The notes: generated by a model not told the origin, from the sequence alone. Counted from the stretch's first letter, positions 6,659 to 13,838 are shown. The stretch: 16,448 nucleotides of DNA from Eubacteriaceae bacterium UBA1433 (GCA_002329295.1 DCTT01000021.1:1-16448), one strand, 5' to 3'. A program made the numbers and translations.

Positions 6659-7021
6659 TTATTTAGCAAAAAAGTAAGTAGCTTTCTCAATCTTAAGCGC
6701 AACTCTGCCTTTTTTCATTTCGACTACCAAACCGCTATCCAGCACAAGTTTTCCGTCTTCTAATTTCCAATTGTCCGAAGCCATCTCTCCATCAATATCG
6801 ATTTCGATTGTACCGTCTGATTTAATATCCAACGATCCGGACATGTCGATGTCTTGGGCTAAAGATTCTGTACCTGTGCCAAACTTATCTACGGATGTCA
6901 AATTCCAGTTACCAACGAATTGGTCTTCAGAAGCCACATCGTCTTTACCTCCGCCTCCACAACCTGCTAATGCGATGAGAATCATCATTAGTACAATAAC
7001 TACACTTACAACTCGTTTCAT
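6659..7021 (-). CDS. Small lipoprotein, array copy 1
   Basis: A 120-residue predicted lipoprotein. Residues 1-20 are a signal peptide (MKRVVSV, hydrophobic core) ending in the lipobox LAGC, with Cys21 as the lipidated residue. A Gly/Asp linker follows (about 22-32), then an 85-residue domain beginning FVGNWNLTSVD and ending ATYFFAK. The domain has short alternating strands and the pattern DGTIEIDIDG, WKLEDGKLVLDSG, VVEMKKGRVALKI. This resembles lipocalin-like lipoproteins (xGTWxLxS start) of Firmicutes, by pattern only. The ATG is fixed by AGGAGG 8 bases upstream; a longer frame has no ribosome site. It has its own dyad/extended -10 promoter and is followed by the decayed receiver remnant. 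Function is unknown; location is the outer face of the membrane. Confidence 0.85.
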   Translation of the reverse strand: MKRVVSVVIVLMMILIALAGCGGGGKDDVASEDQFVGNWNLTSVDKFGTGTESLAQDIDMSGSLDIKSDGTIEIDIDGEMASDNWKLEDGKLVLDSGLVVEMKKGRVALKIEKATYFFAK

Positions 7022-7076
7022 TACAAATCCCTCCTGGATTTTAATATTATTATTTAGCATAAATTCTGCCTGGAAC

Positions 7077-7122
7077 ACTTTATCACACTTTCTGTAAATT
7101 TTCCCTATCCGAAACGGGTAGT
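7077..7122 (-). promoter_or_regulatory. Dyad + extended -10 promoter of lipoprotein 1
   Basis: The 19-bp site reads ACTACCCGTTTCGGATAGG on the minus strand (7122-7104). The -10 is TAAAGT (7082-7077) preceded by TGA, an extended -10. The dyad centre lies 31 bp from the first -10 base. No -35 hexamer is seen. Confidence 0.7.
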
Positions 7123-7254
7123 ATTTACTAAATTTTTATAGTGGATTTTGTATTTTTTTCTATTTCCAAATCCCTTATGTTTTTCTTAAATTGCTTTTCA
7201 TAATAGACATTTGTTTTTTTATCAGATATTTCATTTAAGATTTATACATAAAAT

Positions 7255-7287
7255 AAAAAGTCTCAAAAATTCATTTTGAGACTTTTT
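7255..7287 (-). terminator. Perfect terminator of array unit 2
   Basis: A perfect 14-bp stem, AAAAAGTCTCAAAA (7255-7268) with TTTTGAGACTTTTT (7274-7287), and a 5-base loop. On the minus strand the T run extends into TTTTTATTTT. It separates lipoprotein 2 from the promoter of lipoprotein 1. Confidence 0.88.
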
Positions 7288-7351
7288 CCACAATTCCTTT
7301 TATATACTGCTGTTTCTTTATTTTGGATTGATAGATAGTGCGCTCTATGCA

Positions 7352-7693
7352 TTATTTAGTGAAATACATAGTAACGCCCTTAACCTCTATCACAATTTTG
7401 TCATCTTTCAGTTCGGCTATCAAACCGCTATCTGTTACAAGTTTGCCGTCTTTTTCTTTCCATTTATCTGTAGTTTTGTCTCCGGCAAAATTGGCATCAA
7501 GTGTACCGTCCGGTTTAATATCCAACGATGCGAACGTGTTGAGTTCTTTTGCTGAAAACACTTGACTGTTATACATCAAAGTTGCCAAAGTCCAATTACC
7601 AACGTATTTGCTCTCAGAGGCTTTACCGCCACAACCTGCGAATGCGATAAGAATCATCGTCAGCACAATCACTATACTTATAACTCGTTTCAT
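7352..7693 (-). CDS. Small lipoprotein, array copy 2
   Basis: A 113-residue paralogue, the most diverged of the four. The signal peptide (MKRVISIVIVLTMILIAFAGC) is nearly unchanged and ends in lipobox FAGC with Cys21. The linker is the shortest (GGKASESK). The domain runs from YVGNWTLATLM to TMYFTK and keeps DGTLDANFAGDK, KWKEKDGKLVTDSG and IAELKDDKIVIEV, but it loses the SVD and MSGS segments present in the other copies. Start is ATG with AGGAGG 8 bases upstream; an upstream in-frame ATG is not used by this criterion. It is a monocistronic unit with its own dyad promoter and a perfect terminator 65 bases after the stop. Function unknown. Confidence 0.85.
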   Translation of the reverse strand: MKRVISIVIVLTMILIAFAGCGGKASESKYVGNWTLATLMYNSQVFSAKELNTFASLDIKPDGTLDANFAGDKTTDKWKEKDGKLVTDSGLIAELKDDKIVIEVKGVTMYFTK

Positions 7694-7748
7694 TACAAAT
7701 TCCTCCTGAATTTTAATGTTGTTTTTAAGCATAAATATTATCTGAAAC

Positions 7749-7794
7749 ACTTTAGCACAATTTCCGTCGATTTTCACTATCCGAAACGGGTAGT
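7749..7794 (-). promoter_or_regulatory. Dyad + extended -10 promoter of lipoprotein 2
   Basis: The best dyad of the set: ACTACCCGTTTCGGATAGT (7794-7776), arms matching at 8 of 9 positions. Extended -10 is TGC-TAAAGT, hexamer at 7754-7749, 31 bp from the dyad centre. The 17-bp-spaced -35 hexamer would be GTGAAA, which is not consensus. Confidence 0.72.
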
Positions 7795-7971
7795 ATTTAT
7801 TAAATTTTGCAGTGAATTTTGTCCCTATTCTCTGCGCTTTTTTAAATGATTTTGAATGCCGCCGTTGCTTTATTTTTACTTTGTTTGGTTTAGAAAAAGG
7901 TAAAAATACAGTTCAAGAAATTTGATTCAATTATGTCAAACCTTCGTTTTTTTTGTAACGAGCTCTGTGTA

Positions 7972-8349
7972 TTATTTAGAAAAATACACAGTCTTGCCAA
8001 AAGCCTTTAACACAACTCTTCCATCTTTCATTTCGCCCACCAAACCGGTAGCTTCCAACACAAGTTTTCCATCTTCTTCTTTCCACATTTCTCTCCATCT
8101 CTCTCTTTCATCACCAAGATCGATGTGAATTGTGCCATTTGATTCGACATTTAATGATCCGGATATATTCATGTCTTCTGCTGAAACTTCCTGACCGTTG
8201 CCGGAAACATCTACGGATGTCAGAGTCCAAATACCGACGTATTTGCTCTCAGAAGCTCCTGTGTCTTTCTTGTCACCGCCGCCTCCACAGCCTGCCAGTA
8301 TTATAAGTACCATCATCAGTATAATTGCTACACTTGCAACTCGTTTCAT
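7972..8349 (-). CDS. Small lipoprotein, array copy 3
   Basis: A 125-residue paralogue with the longest linker. The signal peptide ends in lipobox LAGC (Cys21), then GGGGDKKDTGASES, then the domain YVGIWTLTSVDVSGNGQEVS through GKTVYFSK. It differs from its relatives by the Arg-rich insert GDERERWREMWKEEDGKLVLEATG in place of GTKASDKWKEEDGKLVLDSG; only the shared WKEEDGKLVL core is kept. Start is ATG with AGGAGG 8 bases upstream. It has its own dyad promoter. Unlike copies 2 and 4 it has no perfect AAAAAGTC-type terminator behind it, so transcripts may run into the copy 2 promoter region. Function unknown; predicted surface lipoprotein. Confidence 0.85.
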   Translation of the reverse strand: MKRVASVAIILMMVLIILAGCGGGGDKKDTGASESKYVGIWTLTSVDVSGNGQEVSAEDMNISGSLNVESNGTIHIDLGDERERWREMWKEEDGKLVLEATGLVGEMKDGRVVLKAFGKTVYFSK

Positions 8350-8400
8350 TACAAATTCCTCCTGAATTTTAATAATGTTTGCACAAATATTACTCAGAAC

Positions 8401-8446
8401 ACTGTACCATATTTTTTGTCGATTTCCACTATCCAAAACGGGTAGT
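8401..8446 (-). promoter_or_regulatory. Dyad + extended -10 promoter of lipoprotein 3
   Basis: ACTACCCGTTTTGGATAGT (8446-8428). Extended -10 is TGG-TACAGT, hexamer at 8406-8401, again 31 bp from the dyad centre. Confidence 0.68.
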
Positions 8447-8526
8447 GTGTACGAAATGATTGTAAATGCTTTTAATTTTTGTTTGTATACTCTTTTTTCA
8501 TTTCATTTGAAAATTATACATAAAAT

Positions 8527-8559
8527 AAAAAGTCCCGGAAATTTATTCCGAGACTTTTT
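8527..8559 (-). terminator. Terminator of the lipoprotein 4/receiver unit
   Basis: A 14-bp stem with one mismatch (AAAAAGTCCCGGAA at 8527-8540 with TTCCGAGACTTTTT at 8546-8559). On the minus strand it is followed by TTTTTATTTT. It aligns with the terminator at 7255-7287. Confidence 0.85.
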
Positions 8560-8627
8560 ATAATTCGTTTCCTATACTGCTGTTTCTTTATTTCGGCTTC
8601 TTTTGGCAGATAAAAACAGAGTCTTGA

Positions 8628-9005
8628 TTACATAGATTTTAATTTTGATTTCAGATATTCCATACTGGTATCATAATAAATAAAATCATTTACATTTCCG
8701 TCCTGAACGGCTTTAATTGCCATTTCGCGCGCATCCTTGCTACTCTCGGGAGTCAGCAATAAAATTTTACATTCCGGCAAAATTTTTCTTACATCATTGC
8801 ATATCTCCAAACATTGGTGCAATGAGATTTTTTTGGATTCCGGAATTTCAAGCAACATGATATTTGGCTGAAAGACTTCAGCAGCAATAGCAGCCCGTTT
8901 ATAATTGTATTCTTTCGAAAATGCGGCTCCGGAAATATGTTTCATTTCTATCATAAGTGCTTCTGCCAATACTTTGCGGTCCATGACAAATAATATTTTT
9001 TTCAC
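8628..9005 (-). CDS. CheY-like pseudo-receiver protein, no output domain
   Basis: A 125-residue stand-alone receiver-fold protein. The beta1 strand is KKILFVMDRK (Asp9 present, only one acidic residue). The phospho-acceptor strand reads PNIMLLEIPES, so Glu53 replaces the usual Asp. The beta4 strand ILLLTPES keeps Thr85, and the beta5 region DFIYYDTS has Tyr111 where receivers carry the conserved Lys (compare AFIYKSRS in the regulator at 11786-12403). It should not be phosphorylated normally and may be locked in one state. I chose GTG at 9005: AGGAGG lies 5 bases upstream, and residues read from an upstream ATG at 9056 overlap that site. It sits 101 bases after lipoprotein 4, with a terminator behind. 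A small hairpin (GTTCG 9080-9084 / CGAAC 9094-9098) lies between the two genes. Confidence 0.8.
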   Translation of the reverse strand: MKKILFVMDRKVLAEALMIEMKHISGAAFSKEYNYKRAAIAAEVFQPNIMLLEIPESKKISLHQCLEICNDVRKILPECKILLLTPESSKDAREMAIKAVQDGNVNDFIYYDTSMEYLKSKLKSM

Positions 9006-9106
9006 ATTTGCCTCCTGCCTACAAGCGATGTTCTTTTCAACATAGCAGTGAGACATGATTTTATGTAATTGTGCCGAATGTTCGTTTTTATAGCGAACTA
9101 TTTGTA

Positions 9107-9463
9107 TTATTTAGAAAAATAGAAAATCACGCCCATAACCTCTAGCGCAATTCTGCCATCTTTCAATTCACCAACAAAGCCGCTGTCCAACACAAGTTTG
9201 CCGTCTTCTTCTTTCCATTTATCCGAAGCTTTGGTGCCATCAAGATCCAAATCGATTGTGCCGTTTGCTTTAATATCCAACGATCCGGACATGTCGAGCT
9301 CTTTTGCTGTAAATTCTTGACCGTTGCCAAAGGCATCTACAGATGTCATAGTCCAAACACCAACGTATTTGCTGACAGGAGCTCCTTTGTCTCCGCCTCC
9401 GCAACCCGCTAATGCGATGAGAATCATCATCAATACAATAATTACACTTACAACTCGTTTCAT
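9107..9463 (-). CDS. Small lipoprotein, array copy 4
   Basis: A 118-residue predicted lipoprotein: signal peptide ending in lipobox LAGC (Cys21), linker GGGDKGAPVSK, then the domain YVGVWTMTSVDAFGNGQEF through GVIFYFSK, with DGTKASDKWKEEDGKLVLDSG as the most conserved core. It is the first copy met by transcription from the two-component operon and the only one followed by an intact receiver-like gene. Start is ATG with AGGAGG 8 bases upstream. Its promoter dyad begins just 2 bases after the stop codon of the 442-aa gene and there is no terminator between, so it may be read both from its own promoter and by read-through. Confidence 0.87.
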   Translation of the reverse strand: MKRVVSVIIVLMMILIALAGCGGGDKGAPVSKYVGVWTMTSVDAFGNGQEFTAKELDMSGSLDIKANGTIDLDLDGTKASDKWKEEDGKLVLDSGFVGELKDGRIALEVMGVIFYFSK

Positions 9464-9518
9464 TATAAATTCCTCCTGGTTTTTAATATTGTTATTTAAA
9501 ATAAGTGCTGTACATATT

Positions 9519-9564
9519 AGTTTAACATATTTTCCGTCGGTTTTCCCTATCTGTAGCGGGTAGT
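9519..9564 (-). promoter_or_regulatory. Dyad + extended -10 promoter of lipoprotein 4
   Basis: ACTACCCGCTACAGATAGG (9564-9546), the weakest right arm of the four. Extended -10 is TGT-TAAACT, hexamer at 9524-9519, 31 bp from the dyad centre as in the other copies. Confidence 0.65.
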
Positions 9565-9566
9565 CT

Positions 9567-10895
9567 TTACCAAAACTTAAAACCCTTTAAGCGATTTTTT
9601 GCTCCTTTTGTGAGATTGATGCCTAAATCTTCTGCCTCCCCTTCTCTCACAGTATCTTGCAAAGGTGTATTGCTTGGTCTTTCCTTGATTCCGCCTAAAA
9701 TTGAACTTGTTTTGGATTTCTTTTCTTGTTTTGGAAGATATTCTGCTCCGGCAACACTGAGTTGATCCAAATATTGATAGTAGGTCAGCGAAGCATTCGC
9801 AGCTTTCGCCTTTTGTGCTGCCACATCAACATAAGCGTTGTATTCATCTCCTTTAAAGTCAAACCAAAACACGGCAGGCAATTTTCGCAAAAGCGCCTCT
9901 GCAACAGAGATATCCTTTTTAATTTCATTTTCAATAATATCTTCGAACACGATATAATTTTGAGGATGTAATGCTGTTTTAAATCTGCCAAAAGCATCGG
10001 CATTCGCCGGAACAAGCATCCATATTTTGATCCCTTCATCGGCCATTAAGTCGGAAAATTCCATTCCCCATTCTTCTTTGATAAATTTCAGCAATTTGCG
10101 TATTGCTATGCGCAGACCCACCATACTTGCTACAGCGCCTTTTACCAGAGAATCTTTCTGCCACTCAAAAACAATATTTTTTGCTTGGCAATATTTCATC
10201 AAAAGATTTGCAAGAGAAATGACCATTGTCATTCGCGTTATTGCTTCTTCCGCTTTTGCCATTTTATAAAATTCCGACTTTTCGATAAGATACACCAGCT
10301 CTTCATCGGAATTGGCTTTTTTATAAATAGCTAGCTGGGTTTGCAAGTTAATCGTAAAAGCGGTTTGCAAAGGATCCATCGCTTCTGATATCGGTTCAAG
10401 AATGTCTATCATATCTTCAGTGACAATCTTCCAAAGCAAACGCTCTTTTTCCAAAATCAGTTGAGCATTCAGCATATTATCTGTTCTGTCAGCTACGGCA
10501 AAAATAGCTTCATAGGCAGCCTCTCCCCTCTTTCGATATCCTTGTTCTTTAATGTTTTCGTAGGGGATACGATACTGCTCGACAAATTCTTTTACCGAAA
10601 CCACAGGCGCAGGCGCTTCATCGCTGTAATTTGTTTTGACATTGCCATGTGCATCTGCAGTTTGCATGCTCGCCATAGCTACTTTCGTTATCAATGCGGA
10701 ATATTCTTCCTGCAAGCCCGAATCCATTAGTTTCTTATAAAAAACTGTCGGATCAGGGTTTTGATCTGCAAATGATAAAAATTTTTCTCCCAAGCGATCT
10801 ATTTCGCTTTGCAATTGTGCACTTTTGATTTCATAATTGTCAAAAACATCCATATACGTTTTTACAATATCCAACACCACTTGTTTTTGATTCAT
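9567..10895 (-). CDS. Helical protein of unknown function (442 aa)
   Basis: A 442-residue protein with no signal peptide and no clear membrane segment, so probably cytoplasmic. I do not recognise a family. The first two thirds are Ala/Glu/Lys/Leu-rich and look largely alpha-helical (for example around 130-240). Residues near 265-345 contain the more distinctive stretches LRIAIRKLLKFIKEEWGMEFSD and IKIWMLVPANADAFGRFKTALHPQNYIVFED. The C-terminus is low in complexity and basic (KQEKKSKTSSILGGIKERPSN, ending KGFKFW). The ATG starts 1 base after the stop of the preceding gene, and its ribosome site GAGGAGGTG lies inside that gene's last codons, so the two are translationally coupled and probably work together. 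It is placed downstream of a two-component system and upstream of the lipoprotein array. Confidence 0.8.
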   Translation of the reverse strand: MNQKQVVLDIVKTYMDVFDNYEIKSAQLQSEIDRLGEKFLSFADQNPDPTVFYKKLMDSGLQEEYSALITKVAMASMQTADAHGNVKTNYSDEAPAPVVSVKEFVEQYRIPYENIKEQGYRKRGEAAYEAIFAVADRTDNMLNAQLILEKERLLWKIVTEDMIDILEPISEAMDPLQTAFTINLQTQLAIYKKANSDEELVYLIEKSEFYKMAKAEEAITRMTMVISLANLLMKYCQAKNIVFEWQKDSLVKGAVASMVGLRIAIRKLLKFIKEEWGMEFSDLMADEGIKIWMLVPANADAFGRFKTALHPQNYIVFEDIIENEIKKDISVAEALLRKLPAVFWFDFKGDEYNAYVDVAAQKAKAANASLTYYQYLDQLSVAGAEYLPKQEKKSKTSSILGGIKERPSNTPLQDTVREGEAEDLGINLTKGAKNRLKGFKFW

Positions 10896-10896
10896 C

Positions 10897-11694
10897 TCAG
10901 TGCACCTCCTCGTCTACATAACGATATTGACCCTTTGCATTTTCGGGGGCAATTACCGTTACTTTTGCTCGTCTGATTCTTTGCAAGTTTTCTTTTCCCA
11001 TTTCAAGTATTTGCGCCTTGTTTTGAGATATTTCTTTCCATTCGGCTTCTGCTATTTGTTCTTCTTGGTGCGCTTCGTCGGATAAATCCATCTCGCCGTT
11101 TAAAATTTTAGGAACTGCCTGAACAAAGCGCCCATACCCCACATCAGTTGTCGCAATCAACTTTCTAAACTTCGGCAATCTCGCCAAGGTTAAAAAATCA
11201 TCACTGGGAAGAGTCAAATTGCTCATGGCTTCTCTCATGTCTTTTAAAGCACTTTCTTTTTCGGTTTTATCCGTGGTCATAGCATGGACAAAGGCCATAT
11301 AAGCCCGATAAATTCGACCAAAAGCATCTAAGGTAGACATATATTTTGCTTTGTAATTTCGTGCAGTCACCTCATAACCTGTCACATACATTGCAGCAAC
11401 GTCTGCCTTTATTTCTTCCATTTTTTTTCGATATACTTCGGCTATTTCCGGCATTTCTTCCTCTTCTGCAGCTTTTTTATGCGCGTCTAGGCGATCCAAT
11501 ATCAAAGCAACGGCAGGAGCGGTGTAATATTTGGAATTTTTGATTTTTGCGGACATTGCTTCCACCGTATCGCAGTCTTTCATAAAATCAATCATTTCTC
11601 GATAGACAGCAGCCTGGCGGTTGGACAGCCCGTTTTTTTCGCAGCGCTCTGCAATTGCGGTATATAATGCGATGGATTTTTCTACATCGTTCAA
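10897..11694 (-). CDS. Helical protein of unknown function (265 aa)
   Basis: A 265-residue charged, mostly alpha-helical, probably cytoplasmic protein; no family recognised. It is rich in Ala, Glu, Lys and Met, with KKAAEEEEMPEIAEVYRKKMEEIKADVAAMY (about 93-123) suggesting a coiled coil. Residues 165-200 (LPSDDFLTLARLPKFRKLIATTDVGYGRFVQAVPKIL) look like a more ordered conserved core. The start is TTG at 11694, supported by AAGGAG 9 bases upstream; the next in-frame ATG is more than 30 codons later without a ribosome site. It follows the response regulator by 91 bases with no clear terminator between, and it is coupled to the 442-aa gene (1-base gap). Confidence 0.78.
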   Translation of the reverse strand: MNDVEKSIALYTAIAERCEKNGLSNRQAAVYREMIDFMKDCDTVEAMSAKIKNSKYYTAPAVALILDRLDAHKKAAEEEEMPEIAEVYRKKMEEIKADVAAMYVTGYEVTARNYKAKYMSTLDAFGRIYRAYMAFVHAMTTDKTEKESALKDMREAMSNLTLPSDDFLTLARLPKFRKLIATTDVGYGRFVQAVPKILNGEMDLSDEAHQEEQIAEAEWKEISQNKAQILEMGKENLQRIRRAKVTVIAPENAKGQYRYVDEEVH

Positions 11695-11785
11695 CTTATT
11701 TATCTCCTTAGAATTTCTTTATTTATTAAAAGCATATAGAGTTCTGTTATTTTTCCCCGTTCACAATAGGTGGTTTTCTCAGTAT

Positions 11786-12403
11786 TTAATATTTTGGATT
11801 GATCCATCCGTTTGAAATCATATGAAAAGCCAAATCAATTGCCGTGGGAAAGCCGGTTTTGGCAAGCATATTGGCAATATGATATTTTACCGTATTTTCA
11901 CTGATGAACAATTCTGCGCCGATTTCCTTTTTTGTCATATGTTTGCACAGCAAGCGCAGAATTTCCATTTCACGTTTTGTCAATGGTGCTTCGCCTTTGG
12001 GAAAAGGAATGGTTTTTTCTTCCGGGAAATAACTCCCGCCGTTCATAACTTTCTGTGTTATTTCTGAAAAAAACGCAAGGCTGCGACTTTTATAGATAAA
12101 GGCATGAACCCCTGCCTCTTTGGCACGCGGAATATAAGAAATCTCATCAAAAGCGGTCGTCAATATCACTTTGATATGCGGCAGTCTTTGACAAATATCA
12201 ACGGCGGCATCCAGGCCTGACGCACCGTCTTCGGTACAAATATCCATTAGCACCAGATCCGGCGAAAGTTTTTCACAATAGGCGTAAGCATAAGATGCAT
12301 TGGCAATTTCCGCCACTACCTCATACCCTTCAATCGCCGACAGCGTTTTAGAAAATGCTTCTCGCATCATTTCATGGTCATCTACAATCAATATTTTAAC
12401 CAC
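11786..12403 (-). CDS. LuxR/NarL-family response regulator
   Basis: A 205-residue DNA-binding response regulator. The receiver domain (1-120) is intact: Asp8 and Asp9 in VDDHE, phospho-acceptor Asp54 in LVLMDICTEDG, Thr82/Thr83 in ILTTAFDE and Lys105 in FIYKS. The LuxR-type helix-turn-helix lies at about 141-190 (LTKREMEILRLL, then KEIGAELFISENTVKYHIANML). The start is GTG at 12403, with AAGGAG 6 bases upstream, overlapping the last 8 bases of the kinase gene; a longer frame would lie inside the kinase without a ribosome site. The overlap implies translational coupling with its cognate kinase. Its likely targets are the four dyad promoters downstream, an inference from proximity and from the dyad position near -42, typical for activators. 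Confidence 0.92.
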   Translation of the reverse strand: MVKILIVDDHEMMREAFSKTLSAIEGYEVVAEIANASYAYAYCEKLSPDLVLMDICTEDGASGLDAAVDICQRLPHIKVILTTAFDEISYIPRAKEAGVHAFIYKSRSLAFFSEITQKVMNGGSYFPEEKTIPFPKGEAPLTKREMEILRLLCKHMTKKEIGAELFISENTVKYHIANMLAKTGFPTAIDLAFHMISNGWINPKY

Positions 12404-13838
12404 GGCGCTCTCCTTTTGGAATACAAACATACAATTCAAATTCCGGTTCAGTAAAAATAGCCAGGCTTCCTTTTAACATTTCGATCTTCCTGCGCATCTC
12501 TGATATGCCGCTTCCTTCAACAATTTCACCTTTGGGTGTAAGGCCGCTGTTTTTGATCCGCATATGCAATCCCGTTTCATTTTCTTCTATTTCTATTATA
12601 ACATCTTGTGCCAAGCCGTGACGAACTGCATTCGTAGAAGCCTCCAAAATAATTTCCGTGAATATAGATGCTATTGCTTCTTCTTCAGGCAACTGACCTT
12701 TCAAGTGAAACGCAATTCCAATGTTCTCCATGGTTTGTGCAATAGCGTCTAAATGCGCCTTGGCACTCTGTGTTGGTTCATTTTTTCGTAAATCTGCCAT
12801 AAAATCCTTCGCCCATTCAGCCAGCATCACTTCGTTGGGTATTTTGTTCTCACGCAAACCGCGCAGGAGCAAAGCAATACGATATCCCAAAACATCGTGA
12901 AAATGGCTTTTAATACGCAAAGATTCTTCTTTATAACAAATGCTTTGAATGTTGAAAATGGCTTGTTTTAATTCTTCGCTTTGTTTTTGCAGCTTGCGAT
13001 TTTGGTCTTCTAAAACAGAAATCATATCCCAACGTTCTGTTATGTTTGCACCTATTAATTGATAATAGACTTGTTGTTTCATTTGAATTGCTTCCTTTGT
13101 AAACATCCAGGCAGAACCTTCGTGAGTAAGATAGACCATATCTTCTCCGATCAAATGTCTTTTGCATGTCAAAAGATATTTTTCGTTTATTAAACAATCC
13201 TGATAAAAATTTTTTGCATTTCGATAAATTTTTCCTGTCAATGTCATCATTAAGTTTTTCATGCAAGTATTGATCAAGATAATATGACCATTTTTTTTGG
13301 AAAATAATATACCGATAGGCAGTGCATCGATTGCCATTTTAATGGAGTTGGCGGAAAGCGTTATTTTTAATTCATGTTTTCGCAAAAGAATTATGTGAAT
13401 GGAGCGCAAAGTGTAACAAAGCAGTGCAGCGGCAAAAAATACCGGGAATGCTTTGCCGAAAATATACTCGGCCACAGGCAAGGTGAATACAGTTACGAGA
13501 ACAATCCATAACGGATAATATAATTGACGCTTTATGGAAACCACCGTTGATGTAATAGCCAATAAACAAAACAACCCATATCGCAACAAATGTTTTCCAT
13601 CAAAAAACACAAAACCCAGCGTGGCATATTCCAGTATTTGCGCACTAAACCATGCCAATATCAATATCTGCAACAAAATCAGCACTTCAAGAATATGTTC
13701 TGTCCAGCGCAGATAAATGTCTTGATATAAATGATAAAATCCGTATACCAATGCAGCAGTTTGCATAACAACACAAAAAAAACCGACTACACAAAACAAA
13801 ATGCGAACCCAGTCAGCATAATGATATAGTTCAATCAA
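12396..13838 (-). CDS. Membrane histidine kinase (HisKA_3-like)
   Basis: A 480-residue sensor kinase. Residues 10-155 hold five to six hydrophobic segments, followed by a PAS-like region (about 165-270, beginning MAIDALPIGILFSKKNGHIILIN) and a coiled linker (272-300). The phospho-acceptor box is RIKSHFHDVLGYRIALL, with His314-Asp315 matching the HD-x-LG pattern of kinases that partner NarL-type regulators. The ATPase domain has the N-box ILEASTNAVRHG (Asn403) and the glycine box EGSGISEMRRKIEMLKG (441-457). The start is TTG at 13838, overlapping the TGA stop of the upstream sensor gene (TTGA) with GGAGG 8 bases upstream; the ATG between them is in another frame. It forms a coupled set with the sensor before it and the regulator after it. 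Confidence 0.9.
   Translation of the reverse strand: MIELYHYADWVRILFCVVGFFCVVMQTAALVYGFYHLYQDIYLRWTEHILEVLILLQILILAWFSAQILEYATLGFVFFDGKHLLRYGLFCLLAITSTVVSIKRQLYYPLWIVLVTVFTLPVAEYIFGKAFPVFFAAALLCYTLRSIHIILLRKHELKITLSANSIKMAIDALPIGILFSKKNGHIILINTCMKNLMMTLTGKIYRNAKNFYQDCLINEKYLLTCKRHLIGEDMVYLTHEGSAWMFTKEAIQMKQQVYYQLIGANITERWDMISVLEDQNRKLQKQSEELKQAIFNIQSICYKEESLRIKSHFHDVLGYRIALLLRGLRENKIPNEVMLAEWAKDFMADLRKNEPTQSAKAHLDAIAQTMENIGIAFHLKGQLPEEEAIASIFTEIILEASTNAVRHGLAQDVIIEIEENETGLHMRIKNSGLTPKGEIVEGSGISEMRRKIEMLKGSLAIFTEPEFELYVCIPKGERRG

Larger units (their letters stand above)
6300..9564 (-). repeat. Tandem array of four diverged lipoprotein units
   Basis: Four related segments repeat in the same orientation. 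Each holds a 19-bp dyad plus extended -10, a leader ending in AAAATYCAGGAGG or a close variant, and a lipoprotein gene starting ATGAAACG and ending with a Phe-rich tail and TAA in the context GTATTATTTAG or similar. Three units also keep a terminator beginning AAAAAGTC, followed by TATACTGCTRTTTCYT. Units 1 (6300-7122) and 4 (8527-9564) also share the segment after the lipoprotein stop that holds the receiver-like gene, intact in unit 4 and decayed in unit 1. Homology in non-coding DNA shows duplication of whole units. Confidence 0.85.

Noticed and set aside
9324..9563. 79-codon plus-strand frame over lipoprotein 4, and similar ones over the other copies
   Set aside because: They are antisense shadows of the lipoprotein genes and recur only because those genes are paralogous.
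6300..9564. CRISPR-like array
   Set aside because: The repeats are whole gene units of roughly 0.6-1 kb with promoters and terminators, not short regular repeats with unique spacers.
11752..11774. Fifth dyad site before the 265-aa gene (ACCACCTATTGTGAACGGGG)
   Set aside because: It shares the ACnACC start and the GGGAAAA spacing with the lipoprotein sites, but the right arm is poor and the nearest -10-like TATATG is 27 bp, not 31 bp, from the centre.
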